Of a DNA stretch of 64,000 nt, positions 7,802 through 18,847 are shown piece after piece (position 1 is the first letter of the stretch; every line of letters starts with the position of its first letter). The stretch is from assembly GCA_964436045.1 (NCBI GenBank), contig CAYTBN010000026.1, positions 1 through 64,000 of the forward strand, given 5' to 3'. Made by a program: the position numbers and the translations under genes. The notes under the pieces are model-generated. The model did not search any database and was not told the origin of the DNA. It worked only from the letters and a program-made list of their open reading frames with translations. This stretch comes from CAYTBN01 sp964436045 (GTDB lineage: Bacteria > Myxococcota_A > UBA796 > UBA9615 > CAYRNR01).

Positions 7802-10396
7802 GTGAGCGAGGACAGCCTCCCGACCGCGCCCGCGCGCGCCCTCGAACTGGCGGATGAAACCGCCCTGTATCGCTCGTCGATGGTGGGGCGCTTCACCTGG
7901 CTGCTGGAGCGGTTCTTCGCGTTCACCTTCACGCGCATCAAGCCCGATCTCGAACACCTCCCCGCCGTCCGCAAGGCCGCCGCCAACGGGCTGATCGTCT
8001 ACGTGATGCGGAACCGCTCGGTCCTGGATTACGTGTTCTTCAACTGGTACTTCGCCCGCTACGGCCTGCCGCTGGCCCGCTTCGGCAACGGGGTCAACAC
8101 CCTGTGGTTCGGCACCGTCGTCGAGGTGGCACGCAAGACCTGGCACAAGTTTCGCGACCGCTGGAACAACGGGCCGATGCCCGACCCCATCGACGCGGGC
8201 TTCATGATCCGTACCGTGGCCGCCGGCCAGCCCGTGCTGCTGTTCCTGCGCCGCCCGCCATCCTGGTTCTTTCGGCGGCCCCAGCAGTCCCGCGAGGACA
8301 TGATCGAGCAGCTCCTGCGGCTGCAGGAGTCCGAGGAGAGGCCGATCTTCGTGGTCCCACAGATCATCGTGTGGGAGCGACGGCCCGAATACACGCAGCG
8401 CAACCTGGTCGACCTGCTGTTCGGCGAACGGGACCACCCTGGCCGGCTCCGCAAGCTGGTGCACTTCCTGGTCTATCACCGGGGCGCGGTGGTGCGGATG
8501 GGCGAGCCGGTGGACCTGCGAGCCTTCGCCGACGCGCTCCCGGGTCAGCCGCTGACCAAGCGCGCCAAGAAGCTGAGGTTGGTGCTGCGCGGCTACCTCT
8601 ACCGGGAGAAGCGGCTGATCAAGGGGCCGACGGTCAAGCCGCGGGCCTGGCTGCTGGCTCGTATCCGGCACAGCCCGCGGGTGGAGAAGGTCATCGAGCA
8701 GGTCGCCCAGCGCGACCGCCGATCCGTGGGTTCGCTGGAGCGCAAGGTCGACAAGATGCTCGACCAGACGGCCGCCGACTTCAGCTTCAACTGGATCGTG
8801 TTCGCCCGGATCCTCTTCGACTTCGTGCTCAACCGGATCTACGCCGGAGTGGAGTTCCGGGGCGACGACGCCGAGCGCATCCGCCGGGCGGGACGCCGTG
8901 GCACGCTGGTGTTCGTGCCCTGCCACCGCTCCCATCTGGACTACATCCTCATCTCGTGGTGCGTGTTCCACCAGCAGTTGCAGCCGCCACACGTGGCCGC
9001 AGGTGCCAACCTGAGTTTCTGGCCGCTGGGCCCGGTCTTGCGGCGCTGGGGCGCATTCTTCCTGCGCCGGTCGTTCCGCGATGACGAGCTCTACCACGCC
9101 GTGCTCTCGACCTACGTCCGCGAGCTGGTGCGGGAGGGAGTCCCCCAGGAGTTCTTCATCGAGGGCACCCGCAGCCGCACCGGTGGATTGTTACCCCCCA
9201 AGGTCGGGTTGCTCTCGATGTACCTGGCGGCGGCCGCCGACGGGGTCGCCCCGGACGTGATGTTCGTTCCGATCTCGTTGAGCTACGAGAAGGTGGTCGA
9301 GGAGACCGAGTACCACAAGGAGTTGACCGGCGGCGAGAAGCAGAAGGAGAACCTCCGCGGGCTGGCAGCCACGTCGCAGGTGCTTTCCCGGCGCTACGGC
9401 CGTGTGTACGTGCGGGTCGGCGAGCCCCTGTCCGCCCGGCGCATGCTCGACCAGGCTCCCGCACCGATGCCGAAACTGGACGGAGAGGAACGAAAGGCGT
9501 TCCTGAAGCGCTCGGGCGAGCAGATCCTCTGGGAGATCCACCGGGTCACACCGGTCACGCCGTCCGCGGTGGCGGCGGTGATCCTGCTCAGCCACGACCG
9601 TCGCGGAATGCAGGTGAGGGAGTTCGCCCGGCGCAGTCGCTTCCTGATGCGATTCCTCGCCGATCGCGGCGCCGTATTCTCCAATTCGCTGACCTCCGAG
9701 CCGGCGGACGCGCTGGACCAAGCCCTGCGCCGCTTCGCCGACAACAAGCTGGTCCAGATGTTCGCCGAGGATGACGGCGACGACATCATCGCCATCGTGC
9801 CGGAGCGGCGGATGACGCTGGACTACTACAAGAACAACATCGCCAACCACCTCGCCGGGCCGGCGATGGCGGCGATCGCGACGGGGCCGAGCGGTCGGCC
9901 GCGGGGGGAGGTGGCGGAGCGCTTCGGGCGGCTGGCGGACCTGCTCGCGATCGATATCCGTTTTGATCCGGACGCCGATCCAGACGCCAGCTTCGACGCT
10001 GCCCTCGCCGAGCTGACCGCGGCCGGGGTGCTGGCCGACGAGGACGGTACAGTGGTCGTCGCGAGCGAACGGCGGGCCGCCCTGTTCCGCGCGCTGTTGA
10101 CCAACGTCCTGGAGTCCTACCTGATCGCGGTGCGGGGTGTTGGCATGCTGGCCAGCGAGGCGTTGACCGAGAAGAAGCTCCTGGATCAGCTGCTCAAGGA
10201 GGGTCGCAAGCGGTACATGATCGAGGACGTCACCCGGTTCGAGGCCATCTCCAAGGCCGTGTTGCGCAACGCCGTACGCCGCTACCGGGAGCTGGGCGTG
10301 CTGCGGCGCCGGGCGGACGGGGACGAGCTGATGCTCGACCCGGAGCGACACGCCCGCCACCGCACCGAACTGTACGAACTGATGGAACGCACTTGA
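7802..10396 (+). CDS. plsB: Glycerol-3-phosphate acyltransferase, PlsB type
   Basis: 864 residues from GTG 7802 with GGAG five nt upstream. The open frame extends to 7472 but lacks coding character there. All four PlsB acyltransferase blocks are present: V-P-C-H-R-S-H-L-D-Y near 373 (HX4D catalytic pair), F-F-L-R-R-S-F near 420, E-G-T-R-S-R-T-G-G near 455 and F-V-P-I-S-L-S-Y near 490. Length compares well with the ~800-residue family. It acylates the sn-1 position of glycerol 3-phosphate at the membrane, starting phospholipid synthesis. The stop overlaps the TTG start of a patatin, which suggests coordinated lipid synthesis and turnover. Confidence 0.85.
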   Translation: MSEDSLPTAPARALELADETALYRSSMVGRFTWLLERFFAFTFTRIKPDLEHLPAVRKAAANGLIVYVMRNRSVLDYVFFNWYFARYGLPLARFGNGVNTLWFGTVVEVARKTWHKFRDRWNNGPMPDPIDAGFMIRTVAAGQPVLLFLRRPPSWFFRRPQQSREDMIEQLLRLQESEERPIFVVPQIIVWERRPEYTQRNLVDLLFGERDHPGRLRKLVHFLVYHRGAVVRMGEPVDLRAFADALPGQPLTKRAKKLRLVLRGYLYREKRLIKGPTVKPRAWLLARIRHSPRVEKVIEQVAQRDRRSVGSLERKVDKMLDQTAADFSFNWIVFARILFDFVLNRIYAGVEFRGDDAERIRRAGRRGTLVFVPCHRSHLDYILISWCVFHQQLQPPHVAAGANLSFWPLGPVLRRWGAFFLRRSFRDDELYHAVLSTYVRELVREGVPQEFFIEGTRSRTGGLLPPKVGLLSMYLAAAADGVAPDVMFVPISLSYEKVVEETEYHKELTGGEKQKENLRGLAATSQVLSRRYGRVYVRVGEPLSARRMLDQAPAPMPKLDGEERKAFLKRSGEQILWEIHRVTPVTPSAVAAVILLSHDRRGMQVREFARRSRFLMRFLADRGAVFSNSLTSEPADALDQALRRFADNKLVQMFAEDDGDDIIAIVPERRMTLDYYKNNIANHLAGPAMAAIATGPSGRPRGEVAERFGRLADLLAIDIRFDPDADPDASFDAALAELTAAGVLADEDGTVVVASERRAALFRALLTNVLESYLIAVRGVGMLASEALTEKKLLDQLLKEGRKRYMIEDVTRFEAISKAVLRNAVRRYRELGVLRRRADGDELMLDPERHARHRTELYELMERT

Positions 10397-11631
10397 GCAA
10401 GCGCAGCCAACGAAAGAGCGGACGCATCGCGCTGGTTCTCGGCGGCGGGGGCATCACCGGGGGTGTGTACGAGATCGGCGCGCTGATGGCGCTGAACGAC
10501 TACCTCGAGAACATCTCGATCAACGACTTCGACATGTACGTGGGGGTGAGCGCCGGCTCGCTGGTCGCCGCGCAGGTCTGCTCGGGACACACGCCCGGGG
10601 TGATGATGTCGGCGCTGGCGTCCCGGAGGGGGGGAGCCGTCCCGCCCTTCCTGCGGTCGGACGTCTACGGACTCAACCTCGAGGAGTGGGGCTTCCGGAT
10701 GACCGCGCTGCCCCGGATCCTCGCACGGGGTGTGCTGCAGACCTTGACGCCGGGCGCCGAGATGAGCGTCTCGGACATGGTGTACAGCCTCACCGAGGTC
10801 GTACCCTCCGGCGTGCTCGACAACTCCCCGCTCGAGACCTACGCGAACCGCATGCTGGCGCTGCGCGGCATGGACGGCAGCTTCGAGGGGATGCCCCACG
10901 ATCTGTACATACCGGCTCTGAACCTGGATACGGGCCACCTGGTCGTGTTCGGCGAGACGGGGACCACCGATGTGAGCGTCGGACGCGCGGTGCGGGCGTC
11001 GTCGTCGATCCCCTTCGTCTTCCGGCCGACCCGCATCGCAGGCCAGGACTTCGTCGACGGCGGCTTCGAACGCAACCTGCCGGTGGACGTGGCAGTCAAG
11101 CACGGGGCGGAACTGGTGTTCGCGCTCAACCCGCTGGTGCCCGTACTCAACGTCCCGGACACACCTTCGTGGGCTCTGTTCGGCAAGCGCGCGCCCTACC
11201 TGGGCACCCGGGGTGGCGGCGCCGTGCTGGACCAGATCTACCGGACCCTGGTGCACACACGCATGCAGTACCGGCTCCGAGCCACCCAGGAACGGTTCCC
11301 CGAGGTGGACTACCTGCTGTTCGAGCCGGACGCCAACGACATGGTGATGTTCCGCTACAACGTGATGCGATACTCGGCGCGCCTGATCATCGCGGAACAC
11401 GCCTATCGCCGGACGCGCTCTGTCCTGGAGCGCAACCGGCAGCAATACGAGGAGATCCTGGGCCGCCACGGCATCAAGATCGTGGACCAGATGCCCGACC
11501 GGCCTGCCCGCATGCCCGCGGAGCGTGCCGGGCTGCTCGACCGGGTGATCGACGTGATGGAGGAGGTCCCCATCATCCGTCGCTGGGCCTCGTCCGATGA
11601 CAGCGACCCCGACACCTTGCTGGGACTGTAG
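10393..11631 (+). CDS. Patatin-like phospholipase
   Basis: 412 residues starting at TTG 10393; the TTGA overlaps the stop of the acyltransferase gene, typical of translational coupling. The patatin fold is clear: L-V-L-G-G-G-G-I-T-G-G oxyanion loop near 15, nucleophile elbow G-V-S-A-G-S near 53, and the catalytic D-G-G at F-V-D-G-G near 220. It should hydrolyse acyl esters of phospholipids or lysophospholipids. No signal peptide is visible, so it likely acts at the inner face of the membrane. The C-terminal ~140 residues are outside the core and unassigned. Confidence 0.88.
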   Translation: MSKRSQRKSGRIALVLGGGGITGGVYEIGALMALNDYLENISINDFDMYVGVSAGSLVAAQVCSGHTPGVMMSALASRRGGAVPPFLRSDVYGLNLEEWGFRMTALPRILARGVLQTLTPGAEMSVSDMVYSLTEVVPSGVLDNSPLETYANRMLALRGMDGSFEGMPHDLYIPALNLDTGHLVVFGETGTTDVSVGRAVRASSSIPFVFRPTRIAGQDFVDGGFERNLPVDVAVKHGAELVFALNPLVPVLNVPDTPSWALFGKRAPYLGTRGGGAVLDQIYRTLVHTRMQYRLRATQERFPEVDYLLFEPDANDMVMFRYNVMRYSARLIIAEHAYRRTRSVLERNRQQYEEILGRHGIKIVDQMPDRPARMPAERAGLLDRVIDVMEEVPIIRRWASSDDSDPDTLLGL

Positions 11632-11662
11632 CCGCGCGGCTTCGCGCGAGAAGGGAACGACG

Positions 11663-13873
<2,211 letters not shown>

Positions 13874-13932
13874 GTGGCGGATGGCCACCCGCGCCGGATC
13901 CGGGGCGGGCGGCAGCCAGGAGGAAAGAAGCG

Positions 13933-14889
13933 ATGAGCGACACGAACGAGGGTGGAACGAGGCAGCCGTCCGAGGCGACTGATCCGCCCGCGCCCGAGAC
14001 TCTCGAGACCCAGGGTATCGGGGCGCAGCCGCGGTCCGATACCTGGCAGGCGGCCACCACCAACGAGACCCCGCCGGTCCCGGACGATATCGACGCCCCA
14101 CCTGCTGCCCAGGGGCTCGACGAGTTCCGGCGCAAGCGGTACAGCATCGAATTCGACGAACGGACCCTGATCTGGGCGATCGTCGCCGCGCTCTCGCTGC
14201 TGGTGATCGTCGAGGGAGTCTCGATCCTGCGTCTGCGAAGCCGGGTCAAGGACCTGGAGGGTGCGGCCAGCACGGGCACGCCGGCCAACGCGGTCCAGAA
14301 TACCGGCGGCTCGATGTCGTGGGGCGACAGCGGCGACAGCGCCTGGGGTAAGGACACCACCGACGGCGCGGACACCGACGGCGCGGGCACCACCGGGGCC
14401 GATCCCACCGAAACCGGCACGACCGGCGCGGGTCGGGGTGCGACGCCGACCACCGGCGGCTGGGGCACGGCGCCCCCGGGGGAGACCGGCGGCACCACCG
14501 AGCCCGGCGCCGACGCGGCCGGCGGCTCGACCGGCTGGGGCACCGCCACGGGCGCGGGCGGCAACCCGGAGGGCACCGTCGGGGCGATGGGGTCCGGCAC
14601 TCTTCCCGCCGCCACCGCGGCCGCGGTGCAGGGCAGCGCGGTGATGAAGAGCCTCGAGGAGTTCATCGAGACCAACGCCATCGACACCGTCGTCGCCGAC
14701 TCCCTGCGCAACGTGGTGGGGGAGAGCCTCGCGATCCTCCAGGACATCGACAACAAGGTCGCCGCGGGCCAGAACCCGGCCGACGCCGAGGTGATGAAGG
14801 CCAAGGAACACGACCGGGTCAAGGCGGCCGTCGTGACCCTGGTGGGCCCGGTGACCGGCGCCGCGCTCTGGGAAACGCTCTATCCCTGA
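13933..14889 (+). CDS. Single-pass membrane protein with Gly/Thr-rich linker
   Basis: 318 residues from ATG 13933 with AGGAGGAAAG upstream. A Pro/Thr-rich N-terminal part (~78 residues) precedes one transmembrane helix (about 79-97), then a short coiled-coil-like stretch, a low-complexity Gly/Thr/Ala region to about residue 225 and a helical C-terminus. I do not recognise a family. It follows the repeat lipoprotein by 60 nt and precedes the DJ-1 remnant; the shared plus-strand layout suggests one transcript. Confidence 0.65.
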   Translation: MSDTNEGGTRQPSEATDPPAPETLETQGIGAQPRSDTWQAATTNETPPVPDDIDAPPAAQGLDEFRRKRYSIEFDERTLIWAIVAALSLLVIVEGVSILRLRSRVKDLEGAASTGTPANAVQNTGGSMSWGDSGDSAWGKDTTDGADTDGAGTTGADPTETGTTGAGRGATPTTGGWGTAPPGETGGTTEPGADAAGGSTGWGTATGAGGNPEGTVGAMGSGTLPAATAAAVQGSAVMKSLEEFIETNAIDTVVADSLRNVVGESLAILQDIDNKVAAGQNPADAEVMKAKEHDRVKAAVVTLVGPVTGAALWETLYP

Positions 14890-14936
14890 GTCGTGGCTGG
14901 TTCCCGGCCGGGCCGATCCCTCGAGGAGGTGAGCCG

Positions 14937-15119
14937 ATGACCCGCGCGCTGATCCCCCTGGCCGAGGGCTTCGAGGAGACCGTGGTCCACGATGGCCGGG
15001 TGGTCACCAGCCGCGGACCCGGTACGGCGCTGCCCTTCGCGCTCACCCTCGCCCGCCTGCTGGTGGGCGAGGCCAGGGCCGCCGAGGTGGCCAGCGCGAT
15101 GGTCACGACCCTGCCGTGA
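14937..15119 (+). pseudogene. DJ-1/PfpI family gene with internal deletion
   Basis: 60 codons behind a strong GAGGAGGTGAG site. Residues 1-14 (ALIPLAEGFEE) match the start of DJ-1/YajL proteins. Residues ~15-60 (V-T-S-R-G-P-G-T-A-L-P-F-A-L then L-L-V-G-E and A-A-E-V-A) match their last strand and helix. About 120 middle residues, including the nucleophilic Cys elbow, are absent, and the junction near 14978 keeps frame. It cannot be an active DJ-1 enzyme. Its stop overlaps the GTG of the next gene, so it may still serve translational coupling. An assembly collapse is the alternative. Confidence 0.8.
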
Positions 15120-16168
15120 CCCCGATCACCGTCTGGTTGACGCTCCTCCTGGCCGGCCCCGCCACGACCGCCGCGCCCCCGAACGCCTGTCCGGCGGGGA
15201 GCTGGGAGCAGTTCGCCCGGGAGGGGGGCGGTCCGGACAACGACTTCGTCAACGCAGTGGTCTTCGACGACGCGGGCCGGGGTTACTTCGGCACCGGGGA
15301 CATCCACCCGCCGGAGACCCACGGGGGCGGGCTGTCGATCCGGCAGCCGGACGGCGAGTGGATACGTTTCCGGATGGAGGACGGCGGCCTGGCGAGCAAC
15401 AGCGTCTATTCGCTGGCGGTATCCGAGGGGGGGCTGCTGGTGGGCTCGCTGGCCGGGGTCGACCGGCTCGAACTGGCTGCCGACCCGCGGGACCCGGATC
15501 CCCGCTGGACCGCCCTGCCCCGCAAGCCGGTCGGGGCCTTCGCGCTGGCGGACGTGGTCGACATCGCGGTCGAGGGGGGTGGCCGCGCCTGGTTCGCCAC
15601 CACCTACGGCCTGTTCGTGGCCCAGAACGGTGGCTGGCAGCGGTTCGGGACGTCGGCCGCGGACGACGGGCTGCACTCCCGGTTCATCACCGCGCTGGCC
15701 CTGGCACCGGGGGGCGAGCTCTGGGTGGGGACCCAGGGTAAGGGCGTGGCCGTGCGCGGAACCGACGGGCACTGGACCCACCACCGGAGCGCCGACGGCG
15801 GGCTGGGCAACGATTATGTCCATGACATCGCCTTCGATCAGCACGGGCGGGCCTGGGTCGGGACCGGGATCGGGGTGTCCGTGTTCGACGGGAATGGCTG
15901 GACCGTCAGGACACCTGCCGACAGTGCGCTGCCCGACGCGGACGTACGGGCCGTCGCCGTGGACGGCCGGGGCTGGGTCTGGCTGGGCACACACCAGGGG
16001 ATCGCCGTGGTCGACGGGGAGCGCTGGAGCGTCTGCACTCCGGACGGAGCCCCGGGAGCCGGACCCGGCCACCCGCTGATCGTGGCCGCCGCCCCCGCCC
16101 CGGATGGCTCGATGTGGTTCGGGAGCTACGGCGGCGGTGTCTTCGTCTGGCGGCCGGAGGGGCCGTGA
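15116..16168 (+). CDS. Exported seven-bladed Reg_prop-type propeller protein
   Basis: 350 residues from GTG 15116, overlapping the previous stop (GTGA). A signal peptide spans about residues 1-20. Seven repeats follow, each with a V-x-x-V/I-A-x-x-x-x-G-x-x-W-x-G-T pattern (for example ALALAPGGELWVGTQGKG, IAFDQHGRAWVGTGIG, VAVDGRGWVWLGTHQG), as in the two-component-regulator propeller family. No kinase part is attached, so it is probably a free periplasmic binding propeller. It is coupled by a 4-nt overlap to the sulfatase-like gene, which suggests a shared substrate or complex. Confidence 0.8.
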   Translation: MTPITVWLTLLLAGPATTAAPPNACPAGSWEQFAREGGGPDNDFVNAVVFDDAGRGYFGTGDIHPPETHGGGLSIRQPDGEWIRFRMEDGGLASNSVYSLAVSEGGLLVGSLAGVDRLELAADPRDPDPRWTALPRKPVGAFALADVVDIAVEGGGRAWFATTYGLFVAQNGGWQRFGTSAADDGLHSRFITALALAPGGELWVGTQGKGVAVRGTDGHWTHHRSADGGLGNDYVHDIAFDQHGRAWVGTGIGVSVFDGNGWTVRTPADSALPDADVRAVAVDGRGWVWLGTHQGIAVVDGERWSVCTPDGAPGAGPGHPLIVAAAPAPDGSMWFGSYGGGVFVWRPEGP

Positions 16169-17586
16169 GCCGGCGACGACGGCTCCTGGTCCTGGCTGCC
16201 ATCCTCGGGGTGGTCGCGCTGGCGGCCTCGTATACCGCGTTGCGGACACCCCCGACCGGCCCGCCCTCGATGGTGCTGATCCTGGTGGACACCCTGCGGG
16301 CGGACCGGGTGGGGCCGGCGGCTTCCGGCGAGAGCCTGACCCCTAACCTGGACGACCTGGCCCGGGGTGGGCTGCGCTTCGAGCGCGCCTACGCGCCTTC
16401 GTCGTGGACCCTTCCCTCGGTCACCTCGATGCTGACCGGCCAGATGCCCTCGGAACACGGCGTCCGCTCGTGGGTCCACGCCGGCGTCCCCGCCTCCTCC
16501 CCGTACCTCCCCGAGCTGCTGGCCGACCAGGGCTACGTCACCACGGCGGTGATGGGCAACGCCAACCTGGGACAGGCCGGCTTCGGCCGGGGCTTCGATC
16601 TTTTTGTCGAGGCCCGTACCGAACCCAAGCTGGCCCGCAGCGGGATCCCCCTCTATCCGTCGGCCGAGGACATGACCGATCTGGCCATCGAGGTCCTCGA
16701 TCAGGTCCAGGAGAGCCGTTTCTTCCTCTACGTCCACTACATGGACCCCCACGCCCCCTACCTGCTACCCCGGGGAGCCGACGATCCCTTCGCCGGCTCG
16801 GACTACCAGGGGTACGTGGTCACCCACCTCGAGCAGGTGTTGCCGCTGGTGGGTCGCCGGTACACCCGGGTCTACCCCTACTTCTGGTCCAAGGTCCGCA
16901 CCGGAGTCGAGGCGGACCGGAGCCGCGTCCGCCAGCTGTACGACGAGAAGGTGCGCTACACCGATCGCCACCTGGGCCGACTCCTGGACCACCTGGATAC
17001 CCTGGGGTTGGCCGACAGCACACTCGTCGTCGTCACCTCCGACCACGGCGAGGGGCTGTTCGATCACGGCATCCGTGAACACGAGGAGGTGCCCTACGAG
17101 CACCAGGTGCGCGTGCCGCTGATCGCCCGAGGTCCGGATCTGGACATCGGCGCGGTGGTCCAGATGGCGGTCGAGCAGGTCGATCTCACCGCCGCACTGA
17201 CCAGCATCGCGGCGGGGAACGACGTCGAGGGGGCAGACGATCTTGCGGGGGGGAACGGGGCGCTCGTCGAGGTGTTGACCGGCCAGGTCCAGTCCCGCAA
17301 GAGCGGCGAGGTCGTGTCCGAGGTCTACGTCGCCGATCGGGACGAGCACCTCCAGATGGCGCTGTCCGAGGGTCAGAAGCTGATCCGGTCCAAGGACCGC
17401 TCGCTGATGTTCGATCTGGGACACGACCCGGCCGAACTCGACGACCTGTCCGACGACCGCGACAGCGGCCACCTCGGAACGCTGATCGACGCGAGGATCG
17501 GTCCCCTGCCAACGGGCGCCGCGCGGGCCGAGATCACGGACCCCGAGCTGCTCGAGCGACTCCGCGCGCTGGGCTACGTCGACTGA
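16165..17586 (+). CDS. Sulfatase / alkaline-phosphatase superfamily hydrolase
   Basis: 473 residues from GTG 16165, overlapping the propeller stop. An N-terminal hydrophobic anchor (about 7-24) places the catalytic domain in the periplasm. Metal ligands are visible in L-I-L-V-D-T-L-R-A-D-R near 40 and T-S-D-H-G-E-G near 310, and the C-terminal L-R-A-L-G-Y-V is typical of this subfamily. At the nucleophile position, the usual C/S-x-P-x-R reads T-L-P-S-V. Formylglycine maturation is therefore not expected, and a Thr-type phospho- or sulfo-transfer is more likely. Substrate unknown. Confidence 0.8.
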   Translation: MSRRRRLLVLAAILGVVALAASYTALRTPPTGPPSMVLILVDTLRADRVGPAASGESLTPNLDDLARGGLRFERAYAPSSWTLPSVTSMLTGQMPSEHGVRSWVHAGVPASSPYLPELLADQGYVTTAVMGNANLGQAGFGRGFDLFVEARTEPKLARSGIPLYPSAEDMTDLAIEVLDQVQESRFFLYVHYMDPHAPYLLPRGADDPFAGSDYQGYVVTHLEQVLPLVGRRYTRVYPYFWSKVRTGVEADRSRVRQLYDEKVRYTDRHLGRLLDHLDTLGLADSTLVVVTSDHGEGLFDHGIREHEEVPYEHQVRVPLIARGPDLDIGAVVQMAVEQVDLTAALTSIAAGNDVEGADDLAGGNGALVEVLTGQVQSRKSGEVVSEVYVADRDEHLQMALSEGQKLIRSKDRSLMFDLGHDPAELDDLSDDRDSGHLGTLIDARIGPLPTGAARAEITDPELLERLRALGYVD

Positions 17587-17623
17587 GTCGGCGGGCCTGG
17601 AGGACCGCCGCCCTGGTATTGGG

Positions 17624-17629
17624 TATCCT
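17624..17629 (+). promoter_or_regulatory. TATCCT -10-like box
   Basis: GGTATCCTAGG lies 44 nt before the ATG of the PilZ gene and matches the recurrent TATCCT element of this window. Confidence 0.4.
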
Positions 17630-17672
17630 AGGGCGTCGTGCCGTACGTCGACACTGCGAAGGAAAGCGCCGG

Positions 17673-18648
17673 ATGACCGACGTCCCGCTACCGGACACCA
17701 TGCCCTGCTCCATACCGGCCCGGCTCACCGCCGGTGACGTGGTTTGCCGCGTCACGGTGACCCGCCTGGGCGGCGCGTGGGCCCGGATCTCCCTGGCCAC
17801 ACCCCTCGATCCCGGGCTGCCGGCGATCCTGGAGATCGACCGGCCGACGGATGGCGAGCGGGCGTGGATCCGGACCCGAGTCGAGCGTGTCCACTCGGAG
17901 GGCACGGCCCGGGGTTGGAAACGTTCGGTGGACCTGGCGCTGCTCGAGTTCGTCGATCGGGCCGCCCTCGCCTCGGTCGGGGCTCCAGACCTGCACGACG
18001 GGCCCGATACCTTCGACCACGAGTCCGTCTCCATCGAGGTGTTCAGCTACTCGATGGAGGACTCGGCCGACAAGATCTCGCCCGAGGACGGAACCCCCGA
18101 CCAGCCGCCACGGCTCCCGTATGGAGCGCGCGCGCGCCATCGCCCGCGGCGCGTTCGCCCTGACGCCCACCGATGGCGAACCGGGACCGAAGCGCAGCCT
18201 GTCGCTGCCGGCCGCATACCGGCCCACGCTGGCGCGCCGCGAGGAGGCGGTCACCCCGTGGGGGGAGGCGCAAACCCCCCTGCGGACGTTCGAGAAGCGC
18301 GAGACGCGGATCATGAGCAACTCGCCGGTCGCCTACCTGATCTAGGGTCGTCACCGCAGCGGGGTGGTGCAGGATTTCAGTCGGCACGGGATGTACCTGG
18401 CGATCCCCGAGGACACGCCGCTGCCGCTGGCGGGTGCGACCGTCCGGATCGAGTTCCCCGTACCCACGAGGCACTCGGTGATGCTGGTCGGCCTGATGGC
18501 GGAGGTTCGCTGGGTCCACGGAGGCGGCCAGCAGTCCACCCCTGGGCGGGGCGCGGGTCTGCAAATCCTCACCTTCGACGCTGCCATGGGCCGCGAGGCC
18601 TACGAACACTATGTGGACGATCTGCTGGCCGAGCGCGATCGGACGTGA
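17673..18648 (+). pseudogene. PilZ-domain protein, broken by frameshift and nonsense codon
   Basis: The first part (ATG 17673 to about 18115) encodes a PilZ-like strand set. Coding character then moves to the +1 frame in a GC-repeat stretch near 18115-18135. That frame reads on through V-A-Y-L-I, meets TAG at 18343-18345 and continues as G-R-H-R-S-G-V-V-Q-D-F-S-R-H-G-M, an unmistakable PilZ (c-di-GMP-binding) core, to the stop at 18648. One insertion and one sense-to-TAG change would explain it. The intact protein would have held two PilZ-like domains. Whether the lesions are real or assembly errors is open; separate short genes are less likely because no start fits the last part. Confidence 0.7.
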
Positions 18649-18778
18649 CCCGCGCCCTCGGTCCGCTCCTCGCCGCCTCCTCCCTGCTCGTAGCCGCCCT
18701 GACCTCCCCTGTGACGGCGACCGCCAGCGGACGCTGCGCGGGGCCGGCGAGACCTACTTCCGGCTCGAGGGGATCTGA
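18645..18778 (+). pseudogene. Remnant: signal peptide plus short tail
   Basis: GTG 18645 overlaps the preceding stop and encodes a clean signal peptide (LLAASSLLVAAL, then A-T-A). A one-base frame change later the sequence gives TLRGAGETYFRLEGI and a TGA at 18776. The whole would be only about 44 codons, so this looks like the front of a lost exported protein. Low certainty. Confidence 0.35.
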
Positions 18779-18821
18779 CGGTCGCCGCAGGACGGAACTC
18801 AACAGCCCCGGACTTGCTTGG

Positions 18822-18827
18822 TATCCT
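18822..18827 (+). promoter_or_regulatory. TATCCT -10-like box
   Basis: TTGGTATCCTGG lies 21 nt before the ATG at 18848, with GGAGG between them. Same element as at 23092 and 49221. Confidence 0.45.
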
Positions 18828-18847
18828 GGAACCCGTCGGAGGTCGAC

